A stretch of 64,000 nt of DNA from JACKHA01 sp041401985 (GCA_041401985.1 JAWKTE010000008.1:124001-188000); one strand, 5' to 3'. Counted from the stretch's first letter, positions 50,362-58,600 are shown. Notes: generated by a model from the letters alone, not told the origin. Translations and numbers: made by a program.

Positions 50362-50500
50362 CTGTGGCTTTGCACAGCCATGTCCGAGTGTCCGAGGGTT
50401 CTCCGTTGTTCGACATGGCTGTGCCGAGCCACAGCCATGCCACACATCGGGAGCGTCTGGTTGTTCGCCATGGCTGTGCCGCGCCACAGCCATGCCACAC
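50357..50500. repeat. Cluster of three CATGGCTGTG hairpins
   Basis: Hairpins at 50357-50382 (loop GCTTTG), 50414-50439 (loop CCGAGC) and 50469-50494 (loop CCGCGC). Each has the perfect 10-base stem CATGGCTGTG/CACAGCCATG, and the last two are followed by CCACAC. Copies 2 and 3 are preceded by GTTGTTCG. Read on the other strand they start GTGTGGCATGG, i.e. a GTGG foot before the palindrome, as in REP sequences. Copy 1 begins within the IS flank. Confidence 0.9.
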
Positions 50501-50545
50501 CGGCGGGGCCACGCCGCGGGTGCGGTTCCGCTACCGTGTCTGCCC

Positions 50546-50914
50546 ATGGCCAAGCGGACCCGCAAAAGCCCGGCCCCCAGCGAACGCGACGCGCCAGCGA
50601 GCGCCCCGCCCAAGCGCACGCGGACGCCCAAGGCCCCAAAGGCGGCCGCCGCGAGCGGCGAGCCGGGCGCGCCGACGCCCCCCGCACCCAAGCCCGCGCC
50701 GCTGGCGAAGCCCGGCAAGCCCTCCGCCCTGATCGACACGCGCGTGGTGTACTGCGGCGACTGCCTCGAGCAACTCAGGAAACTCCCCGACGGGTGCGTC
50801 GATCTGGTGTACATCGACCCGCCGTTCAACTCCAACCGCAACTACGAGGTGTTCTGGGGCGAGACCAAGGAGAAGCGGTCGTTCGAGGACCGGCACGCCG
50901 GGCGAGGAGCATGA
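50546..50914 (+). pseudogene. 5' remnant of a site-specific DNA methyltransferase
   Basis: 122 codons. A Lys/Pro/Ala-rich leader (about 60 residues), then RVVYCGDCLEQLRKLPDGCV and VDLVYIDPPFNSNRNYEVFW with the DPPF catalytic motif, then ETKEKRSFEDRHA, after which homology stops and the frame ends in AGRGA-stop at 50914. A full methyltransferase would need several hundred more residues including the AdoMet motif. What looks like its C-terminus survives at 53092-53166, after the inserted restriction-modification genes. Confidence 0.8.
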
Positions 50915-50920
50915 CGGCCC

Positions 50921-51736
50921 ATGGCTACGACGCAAACAGCGCCTGCTGCAGACGAGCGATACCTCGCGGTGATTCGTAGCTCCTTGCGTATCTGCCTGAG
51001 CTACAAGCCGACGTTTGGACAGGGCAAGGGGTCGGGCATCAATCTGCAGGAGTTTCAGCGGATATATCGTGAGGACGAGTTCTATGCGTGGTTTGGGCTC
51101 GACTCGCCGCTCGTTTACGCCGCACACAAGGCTGCCGGTGGTCTCACATCTGTGTACAGGCAGATCGGGCTTGGCTGCCAACTGGTGTTTCAACAAGTAT
51201 TGCAAGACACCCTGGGCTTCACCGCATCCGAGGCGACATGGTCGTACGAGGTGAAGGTCAAGGGGGCGAAAGCCCGGAGCCTTGCGTTGGACGGCCGCAT
51301 TCCTCTTGCAAGCATAAAGGGAGCGCCGCTTCGCAAGAGAGTGGATGAATGGCTCTCCTCCGCGGCGAGGAGCGTGGGATTGAAGGGGAAGCGAGCCACA
51401 TCGCTCGATGGTTGCGTCTTCGAGGTTCGCCAGGGCTACAAGAGCAATGACGCGAAACGACAGAATGCGGATGTTTCCAACGCGGCCAACGCTTTTGCCC
51501 ACCGATATCTGCCCGTCATGCTCCTGCTCTCGACACAGATCCCCGAGAGTCTCGCATCTCGATACCAACGGGCGCATTGGCTGATACTCCGCGGCACCTT
51601 GGACGGGAGCACAGTCGACTCGACCTACGCTTTCTGCCGCGACGTGCTCGGCTACGATCTCGCGGGCTTCTTCCGCCGCAACTCGGACGCCATCAGGGCC
51701 GAGACCCGGGCCGTTTTTGAGGAGCTCTTGAAGTGA
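50921..51736 (+). CDS. Putative type II restriction endonuclease
   Basis: 271 residues with lower GC and different codon use from its surroundings (ATATAT, TTT, AAG-rich). I do not recognise the family by name. A PD-(D/E)xK-like arrangement is visible: Asp163 in SLDGCVFEVRQGYKSNDAKR, Glu168, and Lys174 in EVRQGYK, followed by a QNADVSNAANAFAHRY helix. It overlaps the DNA methyltransferase by four bases (GTGA) in the classic restriction-modification gene order. Function is inferred mainly from that coupling. The GAGGAG upstream is 13 bases from the ATG. Confidence 0.6.
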   Translation: MATTQTAPAADERYLAVIRSSLRICLSYKPTFGQGKGSGINLQEFQRIYREDEFYAWFGLDSPLVYAAHKAAGGLTSVYRQIGLGCQLVFQQVLQDTLGFTASEATWSYEVKVKGAKARSLALDGRIPLASIKGAPLRKRVDEWLSSAARSVGLKGKRATSLDGCVFEVRQGYKSNDAKRQNADVSNAANAFAHRYLPVMLLLSTQIPESLASRYQRAHWLILRGTLDGSTVDSTYAFCRDVLGYDLAGFFRRNSDAIRAETRAVFEELLK

Positions 51737-53076
51737 AGACAGACCTGTTCGGCCGTCCTGTCTCGGATGGACGATCGCCCAACGGGCTTGGGCGACGAGA
51801 CCACCTGACCTTTCGTGGGAACGTGGCTCTGGGGCGCCATGGCTGGCTGCGACTGACGCCCGCGTATTCACTACAACTGGTCCGCGAGCTGCTAAGTCAA
51901 GCGGGCCCGGACGACCTTGTGCTTGAGCCCTTTTCGGGGACTGGGACCACACCGTTGGCGTGCGCGTCTCTCGGGATCCGATGCCACGCAGTCGACATCA
52001 ATCCTTTTCTGGTCTGGCTGGGGAATCTCAAGCTCTCTCGGTTCAACTCCGCTACTGCCCGCGCAGTGGGCGATGCTGCACGCCGTATCGCTGACCGGGC
52101 GAAGGCTCCGAACGCTGCGGCGTGGCGCCCTGATCTGCACCAGATCGAGAAGTGGTGGGATGCGCCCACGCTCCAGGCTTTGGCAGCGATCTGCGACGGT
52201 GTTCGCAATCCTGTACGAGCGCGCGCCTCGGGCGTGACAGACCTGCTGTCGGTTGCCTTCTGCCGCGTGATGATCCAGCACGCAAGCGTGTCCTTTGGGC
52301 ATCAGTCGATGTCCTTCAAGAAGCGGGACGGTGACGCGGAACTACTCACCGAATCTCCCGGAGATGTCGCCCGCCGCATTGCCGAAGCGTTTGTTGCCGC
52401 TGCCACCGAGGTTGCCGACAGCCTCACCGTCGATCCTCCTGTCGCTGACTGTCGGGTCTTCTCCGGCGATTCACGCCACCTTCCTGCCGCCCTAAAGGGC
52501 ATCGACGAGCGCTACAGCGTCGTGATTACATCCCCGCCCTACCCGAATCGCATGTCGTACATCCGCGAGCTTCGCCCGTACATGTACTGGCTCGGCCATC
52601 TCGCTGACGGCCGCGCCGCTGGGGAGCTTGACTGGAAGGCGATCGGGGGCACCTGGGGATGCGCGACGAGCCTGCTGAACACTTGGAGCCCAAGCGGGAA
52701 CGGCGGAATCCCCTACCCGCAGTTCGATCGGATCGTGCGGGAGATTGGGGACGGCCACCCGCTTCTGGGCCGCTATGTTCACAAGTACTTCGAGGACATT
52801 AAAGCCCACATCCTCGGATTGAGAGAAGTGCTTGCCTCAGGTGCCCGTTGCCACTACATCGTGGGAAACAGCAAATTTTACGACACGCTACTTCCCGTTG
52901 AGGGCATCTACGGCGCGCTCTTTGAAGACTCGGGTTTCGAGAAAGTCGAGATTCAGACCATCCGAAAGCGCACGAGCAAGAAGGAGCTCTACGAGTTCGT
53001 CGTGCATGCCCACATGCCGCCGGCGACCGCGCCCGCACGGCGATCGTGCGCACGCTCCGTGATGAGCGGTCACTGA
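51733..53076 (+). CDS. DNA methyltransferase, SPPY type (alpha-like domain order)
   Basis: 447 residues from GTG at 51733. AdoMet motif I is LEPFSGTGTTPLACASLGI (64 onwards), the acidic VDINPF is 88-93, and the catalytic motif TSPPYPNRMSYIREL is at 266-280. About 170 residues lie between them (TRD candidates with HQIEKWWDAPTLQALAAICD). The order FxGxG - long insert - SPPY is alpha-like. SPPY favours N4-cytosine, though adenine is possible. A C-terminal segment KARC-like (ASGARCHYIVGNSKF) follows. GC is lower than in flanking genes, as for the preceding gene. Confidence 0.85.
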   Translation: MKTDLFGRPVSDGRSPNGLGRRDHLTFRGNVALGRHGWLRLTPAYSLQLVRELLSQAGPDDLVLEPFSGTGTTPLACASLGIRCHAVDINPFLVWLGNLKLSRFNSATARAVGDAARRIADRAKAPNAAAWRPDLHQIEKWWDAPTLQALAAICDGVRNPVRARASGVTDLLSVAFCRVMIQHASVSFGHQSMSFKKRDGDAELLTESPGDVARRIAEAFVAAATEVADSLTVDPPVADCRVFSGDSRHLPAALKGIDERYSVVITSPPYPNRMSYIRELRPYMYWLGHLADGRAAGELDWKAIGGTWGCATSLLNTWSPSGNGGIPYPQFDRIVREIGDGHPLLGRYVHKYFEDIKAHILGLREVLASGARCHYIVGNSKFYDTLLPVEGIYGALFEDSGFEKVEIQTIRKRTSKKELYEFVVHAHMPPATAPARRSCARSVMSGH

Positions 53077-53091
53077 GTCGCAGAGCGGAGA

Positions 53092-53166
53092 ACGCGCACC
53101 ACGCGCCCCATCAAACTGATCAGCGTCCCGGACATCCTCGACGAGATGCACGTCCACAAGATGTAG
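53092..53166 (+). pseudogene. 3' remnant of the interrupted DNA methyltransferase
   Basis: In the frame of the TAG at 53164-53166 the sequence reads TTRPIKLISVPDILDEMHVH then KM-stop, returning to high-GC codon use. 'RPIKL.SV.DILDEM.V.K' is the sort of C-terminal tail I associate with planctomycete DNA methyltransferases of the DPPF type found at 50546. Assignment is inference; the remnant is about 25 codons. Confidence 0.55.
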
Positions 53167-53230
53167 CGCGGCGGCGCGTCGGCGCGCGGGCGACTGGTCG
53201 TGTGGTCCGCGGGCGCGGGTCGCGCCCCCG

Positions 53231-53701
53231 TCAGTTCGTGATCTCCGGCACCGCCCGCAGCGTCATGTCCAGGCGGCGGGAATGGAAGGCCGGCACCGGG
53301 ATCGCGTTGGAGAGGCGCCCGTGCAGGGTGCGGTCCTTCATGAGTTCCCAGCGCATCATGTCCGGGCGCGACGGGTTCTCGCTGTTGCGGTTGGGCTCGA
53401 AGTTGATGACCAGCTGGTTGCCGACCGGCACGTCCATGGTCCAGATGGGCTCGCCGGTGCGGGTGTCGACCAGGGTGATGGTCTTTGGCTCGCCGGGGCG
53501 GCTGGTGTAGACGAACTGGTCGTTGGACATGCCCGAACCGCCCTCGTCGTAGAACCCGCGATAGGCGTAGCCCGGCCCGCCGCAGGCCGAGAGGGCCAGG
53601 GCCAGGGCGCCGAGCGTGAGGGCGAGCCCGAGGGAGCGGGCGGGGCGGCTGGCGATCGGGCTGGCGGCCTGGCTGTCGTCTGGGCGGCGCGTGCGGGTCA
53701 T
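53231..53701 (-). CDS. Lipoprotein, unknown
   Basis: 156 residues. Lipobox LALSAC near residue 40 after the hydrophobic LGLALTLGALALALSAC. The mature part is a small beta-rich domain (GEPKTITLVDTRTGEPIWTM, DVPVGNQLVINFEPNRNSEN), ending HSRRLDMTLRAVPEITN. AGGAG eight bases before the ATG at 53701. Divergent from the CCA-adding enzyme gene. No family recognised. Confidence 0.72.
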   Translation of the reverse strand: MTRTRRPDDSQAASPIASRPARSLGLALTLGALALALSACGGPGYAYRGFYDEGGSGMSNDQFVYTSRPGEPKTITLVDTRTGEPIWTMDVPVGNQLVINFEPNRNSENPSRPDMMRWELMKDRTLHGRLSNAIPVPAFHSRRLDMTLRAVPEITN

Positions 53702-53946
53702 GCGCGGGTCTCCTGGGCTGGCGTCGGGGCTGGTGTCGGGGCGGCTGCCAGGGGCGGGCCGCGCGCTCGTCGAGTCTATCGGTCCTGTATCGGCCCGATG
53801 GGGCGCGATCCTGAGACGGGCACGGGCCAGGTTCGGAGCCGCGGTGCCGCTGGAGGGGTACGCCGGCGGGTCGGGCGGGTTCACCGGCGCGGCGGTCGGG
53901 CTGGGGTCGGCTGGGGTCGGGCGGGCCGCCTCGTACACTCGATCCG

Positions 53947-55314
53947 ATGGGCGGCGGCGCGGCAGATGTCGGGTCGGGCGGGTCGCAGGCCGCGAGGGTG
54001 GCGGCCGAGGCGATCGTCCGCACGCTCCGCGCGGGCGGGCACGTGGCGTATTTCGCCGGCGGGTGCGTCCGGGACGAGTTGCTGGGGCTGGAGGCGTCGG
54101 ACTACGACGTGGCGACCGACGCGACGCCGGACCGTGTGCGCGGGCTGTTCAAGCGGACGGCCCTGGTCGGTGCCCACTTCGGCGTGGTGCTGGTCAAGAC
54201 GCGCGATGGCGGGCGGCGCGACATCGTGACGGAAGTTGCGACGTTCCGGTCCGACGGGGCATACTCGGATCGGCGTCGCCCGGACAGCGTGACGTTCTCG
54301 GACGCCCGGTCGGACGCGCTTCGCCGGGACTTCACGGTCAACGCGCTGTTCCTGGACCCGTTGGCGGATAAGGAAACGGAGCGCCACGCGGACGTGCCGC
54401 CAGTCGATCGGGCGGGCGGGGCGGGCGGCGTCGGCCCCACGATGCGCGGGCAGATCGTGGACTTCGTGGGCGGAATCGCGGATCTGGACGCCCGGGTGCT
54501 GCGGGCGGTGGGGGACCCGGACAAGAGGCTCGGCGAGGACCACCTTCGGGCTCTCCGGGCGGTGCGGCTGGCGGCGAGACTCGGGCTGTCCATCGAGCAG
54601 GGCACGGCGGCGGCGATCCGGCGGCACGCGCGCGATCTTGAGGGCGTCAGCCACGAGCGGATCGGCGACGAGATCCGCCGGGTGCTGGGGCACCCGAGCC
54701 GCGCGGTGGGGGTGCGGCTGCTTCAGGACCTTGGGCTCGACGGGCCGGTGCTGGGGAGCGAGCGACCGGCGTCGGTGCCCGCGCGGCTCGGGCGGCTGGA
54801 GGCAGGGGCGTCCATAGAGGTTTGCCTCGCGGCGCTCGCGCTGGATCGGGGCGAGGTGGATGGGCCGGAGGCGATCCAGGCGTTGCTGACCGCGTGGCGT
54901 CGGAGCCTGTGCCTGAGCAATGAGGAGCGCGAGGGCACGCGGGATGTGCTGGCTGCTTACTTCGTCCTCCGCCGGGAGTTTGAGGTGCTCGGCGTGGCGG
55001 CCCAGAAGCGGCTGGCGGCGGGGGGCGGGTTCGGCGGGGCGCTGGCGGTGCTCGAAGCGGAGGATCCGGATCGGGCGGGGCTGGTGCGTCGACGGGTGTC
55101 GGAACTGGCCGCGACGCCGGGGGGATTGTCACCCGCGCCCGCGGTGACGGGAGATGATCTTATCGGACTCGGGATGACGCCAGGCCCCGGGTTCGCCGGG
55201 CTGCTGGCGGCGGCGTACGACGCGCAGTTGGAGGGTGTGTTTGGGGACCGTGAGGGAGGGCTCGGCTGGGTGCGGGCGAGGCAGGGCGAAGGGAGCGGGG
55301 GCGGATGTGGCTGA
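53947..55314 (+). CDS. cca: CCA tRNA nucleotidyltransferase / poly(A) polymerase family
   Basis: 455 residues of the class II nucleotidyltransferase family that adds CCA (or A) to tRNA 3' ends. Active-site strand YFAGGCVRDELLGLEASDYD with the DxD metal motif, FKRTALVGAHFGVVLV, RRDFTVNALFLDPLAD, VLRAVGDPDKRLGEDHLRAL and RAVRLAARLGL. There is an additional C-terminal helical part of about 200 residues and no HD domain. Whether it adds CCA or poly(A) cannot be told here. Start at 53947. Confidence 0.92.
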   Translation: MGGGAADVGSGGSQAARVAAEAIVRTLRAGGHVAYFAGGCVRDELLGLEASDYDVATDATPDRVRGLFKRTALVGAHFGVVLVKTRDGGRRDIVTEVATFRSDGAYSDRRRPDSVTFSDARSDALRRDFTVNALFLDPLADKETERHADVPPVDRAGGAGGVGPTMRGQIVDFVGGIADLDARVLRAVGDPDKRLGEDHLRALRAVRLAARLGLSIEQGTAAAIRRHARDLEGVSHERIGDEIRRVLGHPSRAVGVRLLQDLGLDGPVLGSERPASVPARLGRLEAGASIEVCLAALALDRGEVDGPEAIQALLTAWRRSLCLSNEEREGTRDVLAAYFVLRREFEVLGVAAQKRLAAGGGFGGALAVLEAEDPDRAGLVRRRVSELAATPGGLSPAPAVTGDDLIGLGMTPGPGFAGLLAAAYDAQLEGVFGDREGGLGWVRARQGEGSGGGCG

Positions 55315-55363
55315 GGCGGGGGTTCCCGGCTGGCAGGGTTGTGGGATTCGTTGGGCAAGTCGT

Positions 55364-55396
55364 GGAACTTGACGCACCCTTGGGCGTCGCAAGTTC
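55364..55396. promoter_or_regulatory. Hairpin with an ECF-like promoter pattern
   Basis: GGAACTT (55364-55370) and GTCGCA (55386-55391) are separated by 15 bases, the spacing of sigma-E-type promoters. The same stretch is an inverted repeat (GAACTTG 55365-55371 with CAAGTTC 55390-55396, plus inner ACGC/GCGT). It lies about 255 bases before the exported ClpP-like gene. The rest of the 336-base gap 55315-55650 shows nothing else I recognise. Confidence 0.4.
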
Positions 55397-55650
55397 GTAG
55401 ACTCTTGGTGCGACGGTGCCGCGCGGCACTGGCGGGTTGCTGCCGCCGGGCACTCCCGCTGGACTCTGGCGCCGGACATGGGTGCCGCGGACGGGCGGAA
55501 CAGTTCGCCCGTGGCGTGCGTTTGTTGGTGTTGGAGAGCGCGGGGCGTGCGGGCTGTGGTCCGCGATGGCCCCGAGCGAAACGGAACGCGGCGGAACGCG
55601 ACGGAATCGGTCGGGCGAGATCCAGTGACGTTTTCAGGGGACGACCAGCG

Positions 55651-57132
55651 ATGAAGGCACAGAAGACGGCGTGGCGGGCAATCGTGAGCAAGGGCGTGCC
55701 GGGCCTGGCGGTTGCCGGGGCGGCGGCGCTGATGGTGGCGTCGTCATTGCCTGCAGTGGGCACGTCGGTGGCTTCGGCGGGCATGGCCGCGCCGCGGGCG
55801 ACGTGGATGGCGTTCGACAAGATCGTGCTGCGGGACGGTCGGGTGCTCGAGGGCACGATCGTCGAGGAGACGGCCGACTCGCTGGGCATCAAGCTGGTGA
55901 TCGCCGGCATCGAGGCCCAGACGGTGACGACGTTCTCGATGCGGGACGTGCTGCGGATCGACCGGGCCGAGGCGGGCGACACGCCGTCGGAAACGACCGC
56001 GACGACGCCCCGGAATCCCCACGACCTGCTCAACAGCGGGAACCAGCAGCGTCCGGCCGATCCGGGCGCGACGCGGGTGTACCGCCTGCGTCTGACGGGC
56101 GAGTTCGGGACGGACATCACGCAGACGCCGATCCGCCAGGCGATCGAGGACGCGGCCCGCCAGCAGGCCCAGATCATCATCGTCGAGGTGGACAACGAGT
56201 GGCAGGCCAACCGGTTCCAGGAGCGGGCCGAGGACGAGCACGCGTTCGACGAGTTCTGGCGTGCCAACGACATCGTTCCGGTGTTCCGCAACGAGATCCC
56301 GAACCTGTTCCCGTACGAGCGGCCTCGCCTGGTGGTGTGGGTCAAGAACGCGATGGGCGGCGCGGCATTCCTGCCGTTCATGTCGCGGGAGATCTACTTC
56401 GCCAGCGGCGGTCGGATGGGCGGGATCGGCGACCTGGACACGTATTTCCAGGGCGTGGACGAGTGGGTCAAGGACAAGCAGCAGTCGCTGCGTCTGGCCG
56501 CGGCCCGGGGCATCGCGATCGCCGGGGGCTACGACTCGAAACTGATCGACGCGATGACGCTGCGTGAGTACGTGCTGAGCGTCGGGTTCCCGAGCGGGCA
56601 GCCCGAGTACTACGTTGGCTACCCGCGTCCGGAGCGCAACGAGACGCTGCTGACCGACGACGGGGACGGCGACAACGAGGACACGGACGCCGATGTGGTC
56701 CGTGCCCAGGGCAACGACAACCTGACGCTGCACGCCGAGATGGCCCAGCGGCTGAACGTCTCGAAGGGCACCGTCGATTCGTTCGACGACCTTCTGTACG
56801 CGATCGATCCGGGCCTGGCCCGGAATCATGTGATCGTCAGCGACCGTGCTGACCGGATCATGGACGACTGGGCCACCGGGGTTGACGAGGCGATCCGCAC
56901 GTTCCAGCGGATGTGGCAGCAGGAACTGCCGCAGGCCCAGGGTCGCGAGCAGGGCGGCGAGTGGGCCCAGCGCAACCGGGCCCGGGGCGAGCAGCGCGCG
57001 ATCATCGAGCGGCTCATCCGCCTGATCAGCCGGTACAAGGAAGTGCTCGACCCGCAGGGCGGGACGCTGGCCCAACTGCAGCTGCAGTTGGAGGCGATCA
57101 GGCTGCGGTCGATCGCGGATCGGCGTCAGTAG
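55651..57132 (+). CDS. Exported ClpP/NfeD-like protein 1 (catalytic Ser not evident)
   Basis: 493 residues with a signal peptide (PGLAVAGAAALMVASSLPAV). N-terminal small beta domain (KIVLRDGRVLEGTIVEETAD, SMRDVLRIDRA), then a crotonase/ClpP-like region: QIIIVEVDNEWQANRFQERA, RLVVWVKNAMGGAAFLPFMS, REIYFASGGRMGGIGDLDTY, and a C-terminal coiled coil (RAIIERLIRLISRYKEVLDP). In protease relatives the nucleophile is in 'A.SAG', but here the matching turn is MGGAAF. It is a paralogue of the next gene, 123 bases downstream, which retains a Ser. The pair may form a heteromeric complex. Confidence 0.7.
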   Translation: MKAQKTAWRAIVSKGVPGLAVAGAAALMVASSLPAVGTSVASAGMAAPRATWMAFDKIVLRDGRVLEGTIVEETADSLGIKLVIAGIEAQTVTTFSMRDVLRIDRAEAGDTPSETTATTPRNPHDLLNSGNQQRPADPGATRVYRLRLTGEFGTDITQTPIRQAIEDAARQQAQIIIVEVDNEWQANRFQERAEDEHAFDEFWRANDIVPVFRNEIPNLFPYERPRLVVWVKNAMGGAAFLPFMSREIYFASGGRMGGIGDLDTYFQGVDEWVKDKQQSLRLAAARGIAIAGGYDSKLIDAMTLREYVLSVGFPSGQPEYYVGYPRPERNETLLTDDGDGDNEDTDADVVRAQGNDNLTLHAEMAQRLNVSKGTVDSFDDLLYAIDPGLARNHVIVSDRADRIMDDWATGVDEAIRTFQRMWQQELPQAQGREQGGEWAQRNRARGEQRAIIERLIRLISRYKEVLDPQGGTLAQLQLQLEAIRLRSIADRRQ

Positions 57133-57255
57133 GCGACTGGCATCGGCGGCGGTCGAACGCCCGTCGATGCGACGGGGGTTCGACTGGACAGCGACGGGAA
57201 CTTGGACGCACGACACATCCGGGGCCGGGAGTCCCGGCCTGAAGGCGAGGCAGAC

Positions 57256-58572
57256 ATGGCAGGTTCCGGGATGACGGGCTTGGTTCGAACGCTGATCGCG
57301 GCCCTGGTGGCGATTGCGACGCTGGCGATGGCCAGCGCCTCGTTCGCCATCGACCGCGTGACGCTCACGACGGGCGAGGTGCTTGAGGGCACCATCGAGC
57401 GCGAACTGAGCGGGTACGTGTGGATGAAGGTGAGCATCGGCGGGATCGAGCAGTCCCGCACGCTGGCCCCCGAGGACATCCGCACCATCGAGCGCGACGC
57501 GGGCGGCGGCGTGACCGACCCCGCGCCGGCCCGCCCGGGCACGACGACCACCGGCGGCAGCAACGCACGCCCCGGCACGGACGCTGCCCCGGCCACGCCC
57601 GTCGACGACGACTCGGTCGTCAAGGGCGTGGTGCTGTCGCTCGGCGGGCCCGAGGGCGACATGGTGGGCCTGTACATGGCCGCCAAGCCGCTGCGCGAGG
57701 TCATGCAGGACCTGATCGACGACGGCGTCGACGTGGTGGTGTTCCACGTCGAGTCGGGCGGCGGGATGCTGATCGAGATCGAGCCGCTGGTCGAGACGAT
57801 CCGCGAGTACAAGGAGCACTTCCGCGTCGTGGCGTGGATCGACCGGGCCATCTCGGCCGCGGCCATGACCAGCCACGTGGTCGAGGACATCTACTTCAAG
57901 AGCCACGGCACCTACGGGGCGTGCACGGGCTTCAACGGCGGCAACCTTCAGGCGATCACGGGTCGTCCGCTTGAGGAAGTGCTGTACTTCATGGAGCGTG
58001 TGTCGGACTGGGGCAACAAGAGCCCGTACATCATGCGGTCCATGCAGATCAACGAGCCGCTGTCGGCCGACATCGACGAGAACGGCGACGTGCACTGGTA
58101 CCAGTCGCTCGACGGGGAGTACGTGGTCTCCGACGGCGAGTTTATCCTGACGTTCACGTCGGACCAGGCCGAGGACCTGAAGTTCAGCCGCGGCACGGCG
58201 GACACGCTGGACGAACTGACCGCGCAGCTGGGCATGGGCGAGATCCACTGGCTGGGCACGTCGACGCAGGGCAGCATCTACCCGATCTCCGAGGAGGAGC
58301 AGCACCAGATCGACTTCCGCCTGATGGTCCAGCGGGCCGAGCAGCGGATGGGCGAGTTCTTCGCCAAGTACCAGATGGCGCGGGGCGCGATCTCCGGCGA
58401 CCGCCAGACGCGTGCGGCGATGGGCCAGCGGGCCCTGGCCGCGCTCGACGAGGTGCGGCGTCTGGTGGAGAACAACCCGAACTTCGCGCTGATGCAGTTT
58501 GGGTTCGATATCGAGCAGTTCCGCGAGTGGTACCGGAACCAGGTCGAGGAGGTCCGTCGCCTGATGCGGTGA
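57256..58572 (+). CDS. Exported ClpP/NfeD-like protein 2
   Basis: 438 residues with a signal peptide (TLIAALVAIATLAMASASFA). The same small beta domain as its paralogue (DRVTLTTGEVLEGTIERELS, ALAPEDIRTIERD-type LAPEDIRTIERDAGG), a Thr/Pro-rich linker, then a ClpP/SDH-class fold: KGVVLSLGGPEGDMVGLYM, DVVVFHVESGGGMLIEIEPL, FRVVAWIDRAISAAAMTSHV with Ser in ISAAA where SppA/NfeD enzymes have ASAG, then DIYFKSHGTYGACTGFNGG. C-terminal helices. Possible membrane-associated peptidase; partners unknown. A terminator follows at 58601. Confidence 0.72.
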   Translation: MAGSGMTGLVRTLIAALVAIATLAMASASFAIDRVTLTTGEVLEGTIERELSGYVWMKVSIGGIEQSRTLAPEDIRTIERDAGGGVTDPAPARPGTTTTGGSNARPGTDAAPATPVDDDSVVKGVVLSLGGPEGDMVGLYMAAKPLREVMQDLIDDGVDVVVFHVESGGGMLIEIEPLVETIREYKEHFRVVAWIDRAISAAAMTSHVVEDIYFKSHGTYGACTGFNGGNLQAITGRPLEEVLYFMERVSDWGNKSPYIMRSMQINEPLSADIDENGDVHWYQSLDGEYVVSDGEFILTFTSDQAEDLKFSRGTADTLDELTAQLGMGEIHWLGTSTQGSIYPISEEEQHQIDFRLMVQRAEQRMGEFFAKYQMARGAISGDRQTRAAMGQRALAALDEVRRLVENNPNFALMQFGFDIEQFREWYRNQVEEVRRLMR

Positions 58573-58600
58573 GCGGAGCGGACATCGAGTCATGATCGAG

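Noticed and set aside
50357..50500. CRISPR-like repeat/spacer cluster
   Set aside because: Only three palindromes with unequal gaps and no spacer uniformity; hairpin/REP character explains them.
50358..50732. Open frame MAVALHSHVRVSEGSPLFDM over the hairpin cluster
   Set aside because: It is only a translation of the CATGGCTGTG repeats and then the antisense/out-of-frame leader of the methyltransferase remnant.
49364..53166. Prophage or integrative element
   Set aside because: No integrase, phage structural gene or tRNA attachment site; only one IS and one R-M pair.
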